Assembly: GCA_030688225.1 (NCBI GenBank)
Contig: JAUYIO010000021.1
Span: 16,637-80,636 of the forward strand
Direction of reading: 5' to 3'
Length of the DNA stretch: 64,000 bases
Source of the DNA: Nanobdellota archaeon
Lineage (GTDB): Archaea; Nanobdellota; Nanobdellia; Pacearchaeales; GW2011-AR1
In this document: piece after piece, positions 7,765-16,943 of the stretch
Position numbering within the stretch: the first letter of the stretch is position 1
Layout of the letters: every line of letters begins with the position of its first letter
Notes under the pieces: generated by a model
Told to the model about the DNA's origin: nothing
What the model saw: only the letters and a program-made list of their open reading frames with translations
Database searches by the model: none
Program-made: the position numbers and the translations under genes

Positions 7765-9267
7765 ATGGAAAAGTTTTTTTGGGCAGATAAAATTGCCGAA
7801 GATATAATTAAAGAAAGAGGTAAAAAGAAAGAATATGTTTGTGCTTCTGGTATTGGTGTTTCTGGAACTCTTCACATAGGGAATTTCAGAGATGCAATAA
7901 CAACTGATTTAGTCGTAAGAGCATTGAAAGATGCCGGGAAAAAAACCATGTTTATTTATTCATGGGATGATTATGATAGATTCAGAAAGATTCCTGCAAA
8001 TTTACCTGAAAACAAGAAAAAAGAATACGAGAAATATATTGGTATGGCTGTAAGTGACATTCCTGCACCAACAGGAAAAGAAAGTTATTCAGAATATTTT
8101 GAAAAGCCTTTTGAAAAATCTTTGAAAAAAGTTGGAATAAATCCAAAGTTTATAAGTCAAAGCAAGATGAATAAGGCATGCAAATATGCTGAGCTGATAA
8201 AAAAAGCGTTAGATGACAATGAAGAGATAAAAAAAATTTTGAACAGATATAGAAAAGAACCGCTTTCAAAAAATTGGTATCCTGTAACTGTTTATTGTGA
8301 AAAATGTAAGAAAGATTCTACACAAATAATAAACGTAGAAGGATATTTTATTGAGTATATTTGTGAGTGTGGATTTACAAACAAAATAGATTTCAGAAAA
8401 AAAGGTATTGTAAAATTAAAATGGAGAATAGACTGGCCTGCAAGATGGTTTTATGAAAAAGTTGATTTTGAACCAGGAGGAGCAGACATAAATGCTGCAG
8501 GAGGTTCTTATGTAACTGGAAAAGAAATATCAAAAAAGATTTATGATTACGAACCTCCAAAAACAACTTTTTATGAATTTGTAACTATCAAAGGAGCAGG
8601 AGGAAAAATCTCTGGCTCTAAAGGGAACGTTTTGACTATTGACGATGTTGAGGAGATTTATGAGCCTGAAATTTTGAGATATTTATTTGTTGGAACAAGG
8701 CCGAGCAAAAGTTTTGACATAAGTTTTGACAACGATGTTATAAAAATTTATGAAGACTATGATGCGCTTGAAGAAAAATATTATTCTAAAAAAGCAAATA
8801 TGCAGGAGAAAAGAATTTATGAGATGTGTCAGTTAAATAAATTAAAAAAGAAAAGGCCTGAGAAAAAAAGTTTCAGACATCTTATTACTTTTGTACAAGT
8901 TGGGAAAACAAAGGATTTCAGCAAAGAAGACAAATTCAGAGCAGAGAAAGTTAAAAACTGGCTTGAAAAATATGCTGGAGATGACATGAAGTTCAAAGTG
9001 CAAGAGAGAATTTCAATTAAATTAAATGAAAAGGAAAAAAACTCTTTAATAGAATTGAGAGAGATTTTAAAACAAAAGAGTCTGACAGAAGAGCAATTAT
9101 TTAATGAGTTTTATGAAATTTGCAAAAATGTTGGAATAAATAACAAGGAATTTTTTGATGCTGCATATCGCGTGATAATTAACAAGAAGAAAGGGCCAAG
9201 ACTTGCAAGTTTGATTCTTGCTATTGGAAAAGAAAAAATTATTAAATTATTAAATCAGATAAAATAA
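7765..9267 (+). CDS. lysK: Lysyl-tRNA synthetase, class I
   Basis: A 500-residue class I LysRS. HIGN (residues 37-40) and KISGSKGN (near 285) are the class I signatures, and CEKC...CEC near residues 170-205 forms a zinc-binding knuckle. The C-terminal helical anticodon-binding domain follows. The enzyme charges tRNA-Lys and is characteristic of most archaea and some bacteria. The ATG at 7765 is chosen over TTG 7759 because a TTTATAAATTA box lies about 25 nt upstream. The histone-fold gene starts 1 nt after its stop. Confidence 0.96.
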   Translation: MEKFFWADKIAEDIIKERGKKKEYVCASGIGVSGTLHIGNFRDAITTDLVVRALKDAGKKTMFIYSWDDYDRFRKIPANLPENKKKEYEKYIGMAVSDIPAPTGKESYSEYFEKPFEKSLKKVGINPKFISQSKMNKACKYAELIKKALDDNEEIKKILNRYRKEPLSKNWYPVTVYCEKCKKDSTQIINVEGYFIEYICECGFTNKIDFRKKGIVKLKWRIDWPARWFYEKVDFEPGGADINAAGGSYVTGKEISKKIYDYEPPKTTFYEFVTIKGAGGKISGSKGNVLTIDDVEEIYEPEILRYLFVGTRPSKSFDISFDNDVIKIYEDYDALEEKYYSKKANMQEKRIYEMCQLNKLKKKRPEKKSFRHLITFVQVGKTKDFSKEDKFRAEKVKNWLEKYAGDDMKFKVQERISIKLNEKEKNSLIELREILKQKSLTEEQLFNEFYEICKNVGINNKEFFDAAYRVIINKKKGPRLASLILAIGKEKIIKLLNQIK

Positions 9268-9268
9268 A

Positions 9269-9457
9269 ATGGTACTTATAGTAAAATCAAATATAAAAAA
9301 AGTTGTGAAGGAAATTCAAGGAAAAAACGAAGAGATTAGTTCTGTTTCAGAAGAAGTTGGAACTGAATTAGAAAAAAAAGTTGAAGATATTTTAAGACAG
9401 GGAATTGAAAGAGCTAAAAAGAATCAGAGAAGAACTTTACAGGCGAGGGATTTGTGA
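9269..9457 (+). CDS. Small histone-fold protein (DUF1931-like)
   Basis: A 62-residue protein beginning MVLIVKSNIKKVVKEI and ending AKKNQRRTLQARDL. The helix-loop layout and the RRTLxxxDL tail match archaeal single histone-fold proteins (DUF1931/HMf-like, where RKTvxxxDi is typical). It probably dimerises and binds DNA or acts as a histone-fold transcription factor. It is coupled to lysK by a TAA-A-ATG junction. Assignment is from pattern only. Confidence 0.65.
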   Translation: MVLIVKSNIKKVVKEIQGKNEEISSVSEEVGTELEKKVEDILRQGIERAKKNQRRTLQARDL

Positions 9458-9501
9458 AATCATTAGAAAAATTTAAATAGCTAATAAATTAGCAACTTAC
9501 A

Positions 9502-9723
9502 ATGGTAAATGAAGATTATGTCGCACTTTATAGAATTGGTAGTTGCAACCCTTTAGGTGTAGTTAGAAATAGTATTGTGGATTCCCTATTGAGTGATTTG
9601 GAAGCACATACAAATCAACATTACTGGACTAAACCAATTACATCTGAACAAGCAAAACAAGTAAAAGAAGAAATTACGAGAGGTTCAGTAGAGGTAGAAA
9701 ACCTTTTTGCAAGAAAAGCCTGA
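9502..9723 (+). CDS. Hypothetical small protein
   Basis: A 73-residue soluble protein with no recognised domain. A TTTAAATA TATA-like element near 9470-9478 is at promoter distance, so it is probably transcribed on its own. It is helical in the middle (VDSLLSDLEAH) with a charged C-terminal helix (EQAKQVKEEI). No signal peptide. Confidence 0.5.
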   Translation: MVNEDYVALYRIGSCNPLGVVRNSIVDSLLSDLEAHTNQHYWTKPITSEQAKQVKEEITRGSVEVENLFARKA

Positions 9724-9767
9724 TAATTCTCAAGAAAATATAAATACCTCCTACTCTTTCTCCTCTT

Positions 9768-10310
9768 ATGAAAAATCCTAACAAAGAAAAAATTCTTGAG
9801 ATGATTAAAAAAGCAGGAAACGAGGAATATGAAACTTCATGGGATGAGAGAGGAATTCCTGTTTCAAAGAAAAAATCAGAAATTCAAAAGGGAAAAAAAT
9901 CCCGTTCAGCAGGAGCGAATTTTGAACTTCGCGTCAGAAAAGATTTGGAAGACAAAGGGAGAATTGTTGATAAATGGACAAATAATATTGATTTTGAGAA
10001 AAATAAAATTGTTCCTGCAAAAAGAAAATATAATCCATTTAAAAAAATGCTCGTTGTCGGTACAGGTTTTCCTGATTTTGTCTCAATAAAACATATTCAC
10101 GATGAAGTTTATAGTGTGATAGGAGTTGAAGTTAAAACAAATGGGACTCTGTCAAAAGAAGAAAAACAAAAATGCGCATGGTATCTGAAAAATAAAATTT
10201 TCTCTGAAATCTGGGTTGCAAAAAAAGGGCAGAAAAAAGGGCAGATTGAATATGATAATTTCTCAGAAAAATATGGGAAAAAGTATATGGGACAGAATAA
10301 TAATACTTAA
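9768..10310 (+). CDS. PD-(D/E)XK nuclease-like protein
   Basis: A 180-residue protein with the arrangement of an archaeal restriction-fold nuclease: a helix with Glu in AGANFELRVRKDLEDKG, then GTGFPDFVSI supplying the PD aspartate, and VIGVEVKTNGTLSKEEKQK supplying the ExK pair and following helix. This order matches Hjc/VRR-NUC-like enzymes. The N-terminal ~55 residues are charged and probably flexible. It may act in DNA repair or structure-specific cleavage. An AAATATAAATACC promoter element lies near 9735-9748. Confidence 0.7.
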   Translation: MKNPNKEKILEMIKKAGNEEYETSWDERGIPVSKKKSEIQKGKKSRSAGANFELRVRKDLEDKGRIVDKWTNNIDFEKNKIVPAKRKYNPFKKMLVVGTGFPDFVSIKHIHDEVYSVIGVEVKTNGTLSKEEKQKCAWYLKNKIFSEIWVAKKGQKKGQIEYDNFSEKYGKKYMGQNNNT

Positions 10311-10334
10311 AATTGATTTCCTCCATTAATCTTT

Positions 10335-10856
10335 ATGAGAAAATTAATATTAGGAATTTTATTTATTTTATTACTCCAAAATATCTCTGCAACCTGTGAA
10401 GACAACCAAGTTGATATAAATGCTGCTTCTTCAACAGAACTTGACAAAATAATTTGGGTTGGTCCTTCTACTGCGGAAAAAATAATCTCTGCCAGGCCTT
10501 TTGAAAGTGTGGATGATTTAACAAAAGTGAGTGGGATTGGAGAAGTGAAAATATTGGACATAAAAGAACAAGGAATTGCCTGTGTTGGAAGTGAAACTCA
10601 AGAGGAGGAAAAAGAAAAGATAAATCTAAAAGATGTTGAGATTTATGCTGAAAAAAATTATTCAGAACAAGATAATTCTCCTCCAGAAGTAATCAACCTA
10701 AATCCAAAAACTATAAAAACAGAAAACAACACCGAGAGTTCTGATAAAAACAAATATGCTCTTAGAGGTTTTGCATTTTTTTGTGTTTTGCTCGTGTTTT
10801 TGTTTGTTTTTAAAATAAGAAGAGACAAAGTCAATAAAAATGAATTCAGAGATTGA
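10335..10856 (+). CDS. Membrane-anchored ComEA-like helix-hairpin-helix protein
   Basis: A 173-residue protein with a signal peptide (residues 1-19), an extracellular VDINAASSTELDKI...GPSTAEKII...SGIG helix-hairpin-helix domain (residues ~26-75) of ComEA type, a Glu/Lys/Asn-rich linker, and a C-terminal membrane helix (GFAFFCVLLVFLFVF) followed by basic residues. ComEA-like domains bind DNA non-specifically, in bacteria during uptake; here the domain would face outside. The next gene overlaps its 3' end by 17 nt. Confidence 0.75.
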   Translation: MRKLILGILFILLLQNISATCEDNQVDINAASSTELDKIIWVGPSTAEKIISARPFESVDDLTKVSGIGEVKILDIKEQGIACVGSETQEEEKEKINLKDVEIYAEKNYSEQDNSPPEVINLNPKTIKTENNTESSDKNKYALRGFAFFCVLLVFLFVFKIRRDKVNKNEFRD

Positions 10857-11322
10857 AGAAACAAAAGGCATAAAGGCCATGATGATTCTGGAAATAGTTG
10901 GAAAACCTCCAGAGCATCTTGTGGAAACTCTTGAGAATTTAATCAAGAATATAGATGAAGAAAAAGGTGTTTCTGTCAGGGAGAAAAAAATAAAAGAACC
11001 TGTTATTATAAAAAATAAGAAGACAGGAGAAGAGAACAAAGATGGATTTTACACTACTTTTGCAGAAATTGAGGTTGAAGTTGAAGAGATTACATATTTG
11101 GCAATGTTGATGTTCAAATACATGCCTGCACATATTGAGGTTATTGAACCTGAGTTGATAATTCTCTCAAATACTGGATGGGGAGATATTTTAAGTGAGC
11201 TTACAAGAAGACTTCATGGGTATGATGAAGTTGCAAGAATTGTTCAAGCTGAAAAGGCAATACTTGAAGAAAAATTAAGAGAAGTTTTATCTGGAAAGAA
11301 AAAAGAAGAGAAAGAAGAATAA
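10840..11322 (+). CDS. Conserved archaeal protein of unknown function
   Basis: A 160-residue acidic soluble protein with segments MMILEIVGKPPEHLVETL and FKYMPAHIEVIEPELI that I associate with a conserved DPANN family without assigned function. It ends in a charged coiled-coil-like tail (KAILEEKLREVLSGKKKEEK). It overlaps the ComEA-like gene by 17 nt, suggesting co-expression, and is convergent with the secreted-protein gene 3 nt away. Confidence 0.6.
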   Translation: MNSEIEETKGIKAMMILEIVGKPPEHLVETLENLIKNIDEEKGVSVREKKIKEPVIIKNKKTGEENKDGFYTTFAEIEVEVEEITYLAMLMFKYMPAHIEVIEPELIILSNTGWGDILSELTRRLHGYDEVARIVQAEKAILEEKLREVLSGKKKEEKEE

Positions 11323-11324
11323 TC

Positions 11325-12245
11325 TTATTTCTTTTTCCCAAATAAATTAACTTCAGATTTTACAGAGTAATATTTATTTCTTACAAACCAGATTATTAAG
11401 ATTATTATTACAAGAAGACTCCATCCTAAAATTTTCCAAGTGGAATTTTTAGGTATTTCTTTACAAATTCCTGAACAACAAAGATTGTCTTTCCCATAAG
11501 AAGATTCTCCATCACAAATCTCCAAATTCTGGACACAAACTGATTTATTCATCTCTGCACAAGTTTGTTTTGTTGAAACAGAAATTATCTTTTCAGACTT
11601 AGACGTGTTTATTATTTCTTCTGATTTATTCCCAGAGATATTTTGAGGGGTTGTGTTTTCTTCTTCTATTTCCTGCTCTTTTACAAAAACATAAACAGGA
11701 ATTTTATATTCAAGATTTTCTGTTTTCATTTCTAATATTTGCAGTGAAGTTTGTTTTATATCCCCAATGCCAAAAGTTATCTGTCTCATTTCATTTGATT
11801 CAAAAAAAAAGGAACTTGATTTACTGCTGAAATTTGTATTTATCAAGGTTTTTGAATTTTTGAGGTTTGTAATGTCTATTGAAAAATCCTTATCAGTTAT
11901 TATAAATCCTTTATTAATTGAAAAGTCTGCTGTCTCTGAATCTATTGTAAAATTCTTTGAATCTTCATTGATATTTATAGAATAATCATCAGGAATTTTC
12001 TCGTCTAGAGAGGCGTAAATATAATAATCATCATTTATTCTTACAATTTTTGGAATTATTGAAGTTTGCATGTGACGCCTGAAGAAGATTACATCTTGCT
12101 CTGTTAAAGGCTGAGCAAAATCTCCTGAAACTTTTGCAATAAAACTTTCCCCTTGACTAAAATTTGTTTTCATATCAAATTCAACAGCTGAAATAAACTG
12201 AAGTGAAAACAAAATTAATACGAATAAAATCACCACCTTTCTCAT
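11325..12245 (-). CDS. Secreted, C-terminally membrane-anchored protein
   Basis: A 306-residue protein with an N-terminal signal peptide (VVILFVLILFSLQFISA), an extracellular beta-rich region, a Cys-rich segment near residues 225-265 (CAEMNKSVCVQNLEIC and CCSGIC) and a C-terminal transmembrane helix (ILGWSLLVIIILIIWFV) with a short basic tail. The Cys pattern resembles the one in the neighbouring 572-residue protein (12278-13996), 32 nt upstream in the same direction. Both are probably outward-facing membrane proteins. No specific function is apparent. Confidence 0.7.
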   Translation of the reverse strand: MRKVVILFVLILFSLQFISAVEFDMKTNFSQGESFIAKVSGDFAQPLTEQDVIFFRRHMQTSIIPKIVRINDDYYIYASLDEKIPDDYSININEDSKNFTIDSETADFSINKGFIITDKDFSIDITNLKNSKTLINTNFSSKSSSFFFESNEMRQITFGIGDIKQTSLQILEMKTENLEYKIPVYVFVKEQEIEEENTTPQNISGNKSEEIINTSKSEKIISVSTKQTCAEMNKSVCVQNLEICDGESSYGKDNLCCSGICKEIPKNSTWKILGWSLLVIIILIIWFVRNKYYSVKSEVNLFGKKK

Positions 12246-12277
12246 TAATATAAAAAAGAAAAGGACTTAATAAATTT

Positions 12278-13996
12278 TTATTTTCCAATCTCTTTCAATT
12301 TTTTTAAAACCTCGTCAAGTTCTTCTTTTCTTTTTGGTTGAGCCTGAGGTTTTCTTGCAGGAGATCTTTGTTGAGGAGTTGGCAAAATTCTTCTTCTAAT
12401 AATTCCTCTTGGTATTTGCGAATGTTGGGGTGAAGAAGGGAATTCGCTTGGAGGAGCTTTCTTGAACTTAGAACTTAATCTGAACCAGAATTCTTTAAAT
12501 TTATTCCTGAAAATTATTCCTAATGTTGTTAAGACAATTAAAATTAACAAAACCCAGATGTACCAATAACTCGATCCTCCCTGTGGAACACAACAGAAAT
12601 CAGTGGAATAGTCACATTGGAAGTTTTTTATTTCTTCATTATCTCCGCATGAAATCTTACAAGCCCCTCCATTTATTGCGCATTCTGTTTTTGGTTGCTC
12701 TGAAGGAGTTGTGCATGAACCAAGACAACAATTAGGAGTGTCATCTGCAGAAACAATTTTTCCGTTACATACTTCATTTGATGTGCAAATGTCTCCATTT
12801 TGTGCAGAACATGTTGGAAGAACTAAAGGAACACTACAACATTTCAAAGTTCCTGTACAAGTCCCGGTTATAATATTTCCTTCACAATCTGCAGAAGGAA
12901 GACAATAACCTCCAGACGATAAACAATCTGTTCCGTTCAAAGGTTTTAATGGCCAAACAGAATATAAAATAAATCCTGTATTTCTTATATTATCCCAACA
13001 ACCATCTGTTTTTTGATTATCAATTAGCCAGTTCATTGCATTTGTTTTTGCTTCAGAAGTTTCTGGTTGCAGAGGATATAATGCTAAAGCAGTATCATAT
13101 AATTTGTCTCCTGAAGAATCCCAGTATTTATTTTCTCTCTGAAGAGAAAGCAAATCTTCATAATAAGTATTTCCTGCCAACAAATACAAAAATGACTCAG
13201 GAAGGTATCTTTCATTTTTATTTGCAGAAATTATTAAGTATGGGATGTATGAAGAAGCATCAGTATTTGCTTGAGTCAGAGATAATGCTCCCCATAAAGT
13301 TCCTTCGTAATCGCAGGAATCTGTTGTTGAGAAACAATTTGATTTTACTTTTTCAGTTATAGAAGATGATGCAGAACCAGAATTTATCTTGTCAGAAATG
13401 AAATAAGTTGGGGAATTGATGTCCTTAAAAATCATGTTCGTCTTGAATGATTTATCACAAGAAATTTTAAACTCTTTATCATAACATGTTGAGGGAACTC
13501 TCAGCCAATAATCGTCTTTATCCAAACGCAAGCATTCTCCTGCAGAAGAATCTATTTTTTTATCTTCTCCAAGATTTACTGAATAAGAAGAAGAGTCGTA
13601 AGAGATTGTGCAAGAAGTTGCTTCATTGCTGTCAATTTGCAAATACCATAAAACATCTGTAGAAATTTTTGTCTGGGACAATAGCCATGATTGTGCTTTT
13701 TCTGTTGAAGTTCCAACACTATTTAGAGCCAATATTGACTGAGCTGTTTGTTTTATCGTGCATCCTGATTTGGGCCAGCATTCTGCATTATTTTGTGAGT
13801 CTGTTAAAAGTTCTCCCTCACATTTTTGAACTCCTAGCAAAGAAAAAATTTTTTCCTCTGTTGTCAAACTTGAACAAGTATTTTTTGCTACCTGATTTTC
13901 AAGACATTGGACAGCCTTTTCAACTTCTGCCTGCTGTGAAGAAACTATAGGGAAAATTAGCAAAATTAAAACTAAAAATATTATTCCTCTTCTCAT
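12278..13996 (-). CDS. Large secreted Cys-rich protein with alpha/alpha-toroid-like repeats
   Basis: A 572-residue protein: signal peptide (residues 1-20), then a region with repeats of the type TIKQTAQSILALNSVG and TKTNAMNWLIDNQKTDGCW that resemble terpenoid-cyclase/prenyltransferase alpha/alpha-toroid repeats, then a Cys-rich domain (many C, CC and GGxC), a membrane helix (SYWYIWVLLILIVLTTLGIIF) near residue 500 and a basic proline-rich cytoplasmic tail. The toroid helices often bind protein or lipid, so a surface receptor or scaffold role is possible. It is paired with the protein at 11325-12245. Confidence 0.65.
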   Translation of the reverse strand: MRRGIIFLVLILLIFPIVSSQQAEVEKAVQCLENQVAKNTCSSLTTEEKIFSLLGVQKCEGELLTDSQNNAECWPKSGCTIKQTAQSILALNSVGTSTEKAQSWLLSQTKISTDVLWYLQIDSNEATSCTISYDSSSYSVNLGEDKKIDSSAGECLRLDKDDYWLRVPSTCYDKEFKISCDKSFKTNMIFKDINSPTYFISDKINSGSASSSITEKVKSNCFSTTDSCDYEGTLWGALSLTQANTDASSYIPYLIISANKNERYLPESFLYLLAGNTYYEDLLSLQRENKYWDSSGDKLYDTALALYPLQPETSEAKTNAMNWLIDNQKTDGCWDNIRNTGFILYSVWPLKPLNGTDCLSSGGYCLPSADCEGNIITGTCTGTLKCCSVPLVLPTCSAQNGDICTSNEVCNGKIVSADDTPNCCLGSCTTPSEQPKTECAINGGACKISCGDNEEIKNFQCDYSTDFCCVPQGGSSYWYIWVLLILIVLTTLGIIFRNKFKEFWFRLSSKFKKAPPSEFPSSPQHSQIPRGIIRRRILPTPQQRSPARKPQAQPKRKEELDEVLKKLKEIGK

Positions 13997-14032
13997 AAGA
14001 AGAATAAGGAAGAATTGTTTTTAAAATTATCT

Positions 14033-15343
14033 TTATTTTTTCCCTTTTTTATTCGCAAGAAGATTTTTTCTTATAACATAGTTTGAGGGATTTTTAATTA
14101 ATTTGCAGAATTCGTCTGGAAAACAAACCCCTATTCCTTGATAAAATTCTTTACAGTTAGGAGGAAGAACTGGTTTTTTTCTGTAAGCCCATGAAAGCTG
14201 AGAAGTTATGTAACCTTGTTTAAGAGGTGGTTTGTTTTTTTTGTTCCATTCTTCAATTATTTTTTCAAGTTCAACTTTGTCCATTCCAACAGAGCGAAAC
14301 AAATTTATCAAAACGAATAATGCTCTTTTTCTTCCGTCGGCAATTCCTTTTAAAATTAATTTAATGCAAGGAGGGTAATTTTCTTCTGTCAGATTTTTCA
14401 ATTCAATTGGTTTAAAAGTTGCAAATTTTCCCTCTATTTTTTCTTTTCCAGGGGTGTTTTCTTTGTACCAATCCAATGCCTGAGTTAAAAGCTCTTTTGC
14501 TTCTCCTTCTTCTGAATCAGGAAGGAAATTTTTTATCTTGACTTTCATAGGGTCTGCATCCTTTGGTTGGAAACTTGAAATTTTATTTGCGTCAATAACA
14601 GCACTTGCTAAAGATGTTTTTTCGTGAAGAGAATAAGGCATTCTGAACAAATGTCTTGGAGAAACTAATATTATATCTGGCATGACTTCTTTTGGAGCCT
14701 GAAAATCTTTTACATATTTATTTGGTTTAGAAAGTTCTGAAATTTTTTTTATTAATTTTTCTTTTGTTTTTTCTATTATGTATTTTGTAATTATTCTAGG
14801 GTATTCTGGGAACATATCTGAGGTTCTCACCTGATTTATCTGCTTCGGAAAAGACTTCCAAGGAATTATTATGTGAAACCCCTTGCTTCCTGAGAATTTT
14901 ATTCCTATGTTTTTTATCCCATGGAATTTCAGAAAATCAATTATTATCTCTGCAGAGATTTTACTATAATCAATATATTTACTATCAATATCAATTAACA
15001 AATCCCATCCTTCACGAAGTTCGTTTAATTTATTTTCATTCATCCCTGTTTGTATGTTCAAAGGATCAGTCCAAAGTTCTTCAGAGCAATGAAAAGATGT
15101 TGCCCCTTTTTTTGTTAATTCAAAAATGTCCCCCTGATATTGCAGAATGTCAGGGCGCTTTCCAAATCCTTCAAAATATCTTGGAACAACTTCACGAGAT
15201 TTAGAAAAATCAAATATTGCCTTTTGAATGTCTTTTCTTGAATAATATAATTGGGTGAGATTTCTGATTCTCTTTTCTTTAAAGGAAGACTCTTCCATAA
15301 AATAGAATAATGGAGAAGCTTTAAATAAATACCCCCTTTTCAT
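14033..15343 (-). CDS. priSL: DNA primase, fused PriS-PriL (archaeo-eukaryotic type)
   Basis: A 436-residue protein that joins both primase subunits. The catalytic half shows LLIDIDSK (Asp118/Asp120), SGSKGFHI (151-158) and SPRHLFRMPYSLHEKT (228-243), the PriS motifs. The C-terminal part from ~320 carries four cysteines (326, 397, 407, 413) in PPCIK, PPNCKEFY, GVCFPDEFC, the layout of the PriL iron-sulfur domain. Fused minimal primases are known in Nanoarchaeum and other DPANN. It makes RNA/DNA primers for replication and diverges from the PCNA gene over 39 nt. Confidence 0.88.
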   Translation of the reverse strand: MKRGYLFKASPLFYFMEESSFKEKRIRNLTQLYYSRKDIQKAIFDFSKSREVVPRYFEGFGKRPDILQYQGDIFELTKKGATSFHCSEELWTDPLNIQTGMNENKLNELREGWDLLIDIDSKYIDYSKISAEIIIDFLKFHGIKNIGIKFSGSKGFHIIIPWKSFPKQINQVRTSDMFPEYPRIITKYIIEKTKEKLIKKISELSKPNKYVKDFQAPKEVMPDIILVSPRHLFRMPYSLHEKTSLASAVIDANKISSFQPKDADPMKVKIKNFLPDSEEGEAKELLTQALDWYKENTPGKEKIEGKFATFKPIELKNLTEENYPPCIKLILKGIADGRKRALFVLINLFRSVGMDKVELEKIIEEWNKKNKPPLKQGYITSQLSWAYRKKPVLPPNCKEFYQGIGVCFPDEFCKLIKNPSNYVIRKNLLANKKGKK

Positions 15344-15382
15344 AACAATAATGCTTAAAAAATAGGCAGGACTTTTTAAAAG

Positions 15383-16108
15383 ATGTTACTTAAATTGGAA
15401 AACCCGAGCCTGCTTTCAAGAGTTATAGAAATTGTTTCTGAACTTGTCACAGAAGTTAGAATAAAGGTAAATGAGACTGGGATGAGTATTGTTGCGATGG
15501 ATCCTGCAAATGTTTCAATGGTTGGATTCAAACTTCCGAAGAGTTCTTTCTCACAATTTGAATCAGACAAAGAAGTTCTTGGAATTAATCTTGACAGTTT
15601 AAAAAGAATTTTAAAAAGATGCGGAAACAGTAGCTCTCTTATCTTGGAAAGAAAAGAAAATTTATTATCAATTCAAATTCTTGACAGAATAACAAGGAAT
15701 TTTAAATTAAGCCTTATAGATATAGAAAGCGAAGACAAAGAAATGCCAAGCCTTGAATTCAGTTCTAAGATTGAAATAAATTCAATAGATTTGATTGATT
15801 CAATTGAAGATTGTGCAGTTGTTTCTGACGCATGTTCATTTATTGTAAGAGATGGAAAATTTATTATTGAGGCGAAAGGACTTAATGCTGCGAGTTCTGA
15901 ATTTAGCGGAGATGAGGTCAAGATTATTGCTGAAAATTGCAAATCAAAATACAGTCTTGAATATCTGCAAAAGTTTATCAAAGGCGCAAAATTATGCGAC
16001 AAAACAATTCTGAATTTTGCAAATGACCATCCTTTGAAGATGGAGTTGAAAACAGAAAACATGGAATTGGATTTTATTCTTGCTCCAAGGGTTGAAACCG
16101 AAGATTGA
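15383..16108 (+). CDS. pcn: PCNA sliding clamp
   Basis: A 241-residue protein with the two-domain sliding-clamp fold: N-terminal LSRVIEIVSELVTEVRIKV, the MDPANVSMVGFKL segment, an interdomain linker and the C-terminal SLEYLQKFIKGAK...HPLKMEL. PCNA forms a homotrimer that tethers polymerase, FEN1 and ligase to DNA. Length is normal for archaeal PCNA. It is divergent from the fused primase gene, so replication genes share a 39-nt promoter region. Confidence 0.95.
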   Translation: MLLKLENPSLLSRVIEIVSELVTEVRIKVNETGMSIVAMDPANVSMVGFKLPKSSFSQFESDKEVLGINLDSLKRILKRCGNSSSLILERKENLLSIQILDRITRNFKLSLIDIESEDKEMPSLEFSSKIEINSIDLIDSIEDCAVVSDACSFIVRDGKFIIEAKGLNAASSEFSGDEVKIIAENCKSKYSLEYLQKFIKGAKLCDKTILNFANDHPLKMELKTENMELDFILAPRVETED

Positions 16109-16163
16109 GTAAATAATAAATTTAAATAAAAGAATTTTTAAACGAGAATTACTTTAGATTCAT

Positions 16164-16940
16164 ATGCAAATAAAAGAGGATAAGAATGGGCAAGTTACAA
16201 TTTTTATTATTGTTGCAGTCGTGATTATTGCGATAGGTGTTGCGGCATATTTTGTTTATCCGAAAGTCAAAACTACTGAAACTTTTGATTCAAAAAATCC
16301 TTCTGCATTTATTCAAAGTTGCTTGGAAAGTGAATTGAGGAATAATGTTGAATTAATTTCTTCTCAAGGAGGGAGTTTAAATCCAGGAAATTATATTTTA
16401 TATGATAATTCAAAAGTTGAATATTTATGTTATACAAATCAAGATTATCAAACCTGCGTCATGCAACAGCCTTTATTAAAAGAACATATTGAATCTGAAA
16501 TTAAGAACAGTATAGAAGTTTCTGCAAAAGATTGCTTCACATCTTTAGTGAATAGTTATGAAAAAATTGGGGAGAATGTTAATTTGGAAGAAGGAAATAC
16601 TGATGTTGAGCTGATTCCTAAAAAAATTATCGTGACTTTCAACAAAGTTTTAACCTTGACCGATGGAAACTCAGAAAGATATGAAAACTTTAAGATTAAT
16701 CTTGATAATAATCTTTATGAATTGGTGAGTATTACAGATAGCATCTTGGAATGGGAGGCACGTTATGGCGACGCTGATTCAAGTGGTTATATGGATTATT
16801 ATCATTGGCTAAAAGTTGAAAAAGAAAAAAGAGATGATGGAAGCAAAATTTATATCTTAACAGATAAAGATAAAGGAAATAAATTTCAATTTGCTTCCAG
16901 AAGTATTGTGTGGCCTTCTGGGTATGGAGAGGTTATATAA
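16164..16940 (+). CDS. Type IV pilin-like/secreted protein, first gene of the surface cluster
   Basis: A 258-residue protein whose N-terminus KNGQVTIFIIVAVVIIAIGV is a short basic stretch, Gly-Gln and a hydrophobic helix, as in class III (prepilin-peptidase) signal peptides of archaea. The remainder is extracellular with cysteines (SCLESEL, YLCYTNQDYQTC, DCFTS). A TTTTTAAAC TATA element near 16136 precedes it. It opens a run of seven closely spaced surface-protein genes. Confidence 0.65.
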   Translation: MQIKEDKNGQVTIFIIVAVVIIAIGVAAYFVYPKVKTTETFDSKNPSAFIQSCLESELRNNVELISSQGGSLNPGNYILYDNSKVEYLCYTNQDYQTCVMQQPLLKEHIESEIKNSIEVSAKDCFTSLVNSYEKIGENVNLEEGNTDVELIPKKIIVTFNKVLTLTDGNSERYENFKINLDNNLYELVSITDSILEWEARYGDADSSGYMDYYHWLKVEKEKRDDGSKIYILTDKDKGNKFQFASRSIVWPSGYGEVI

Positions 16941-16943
16941 AAA

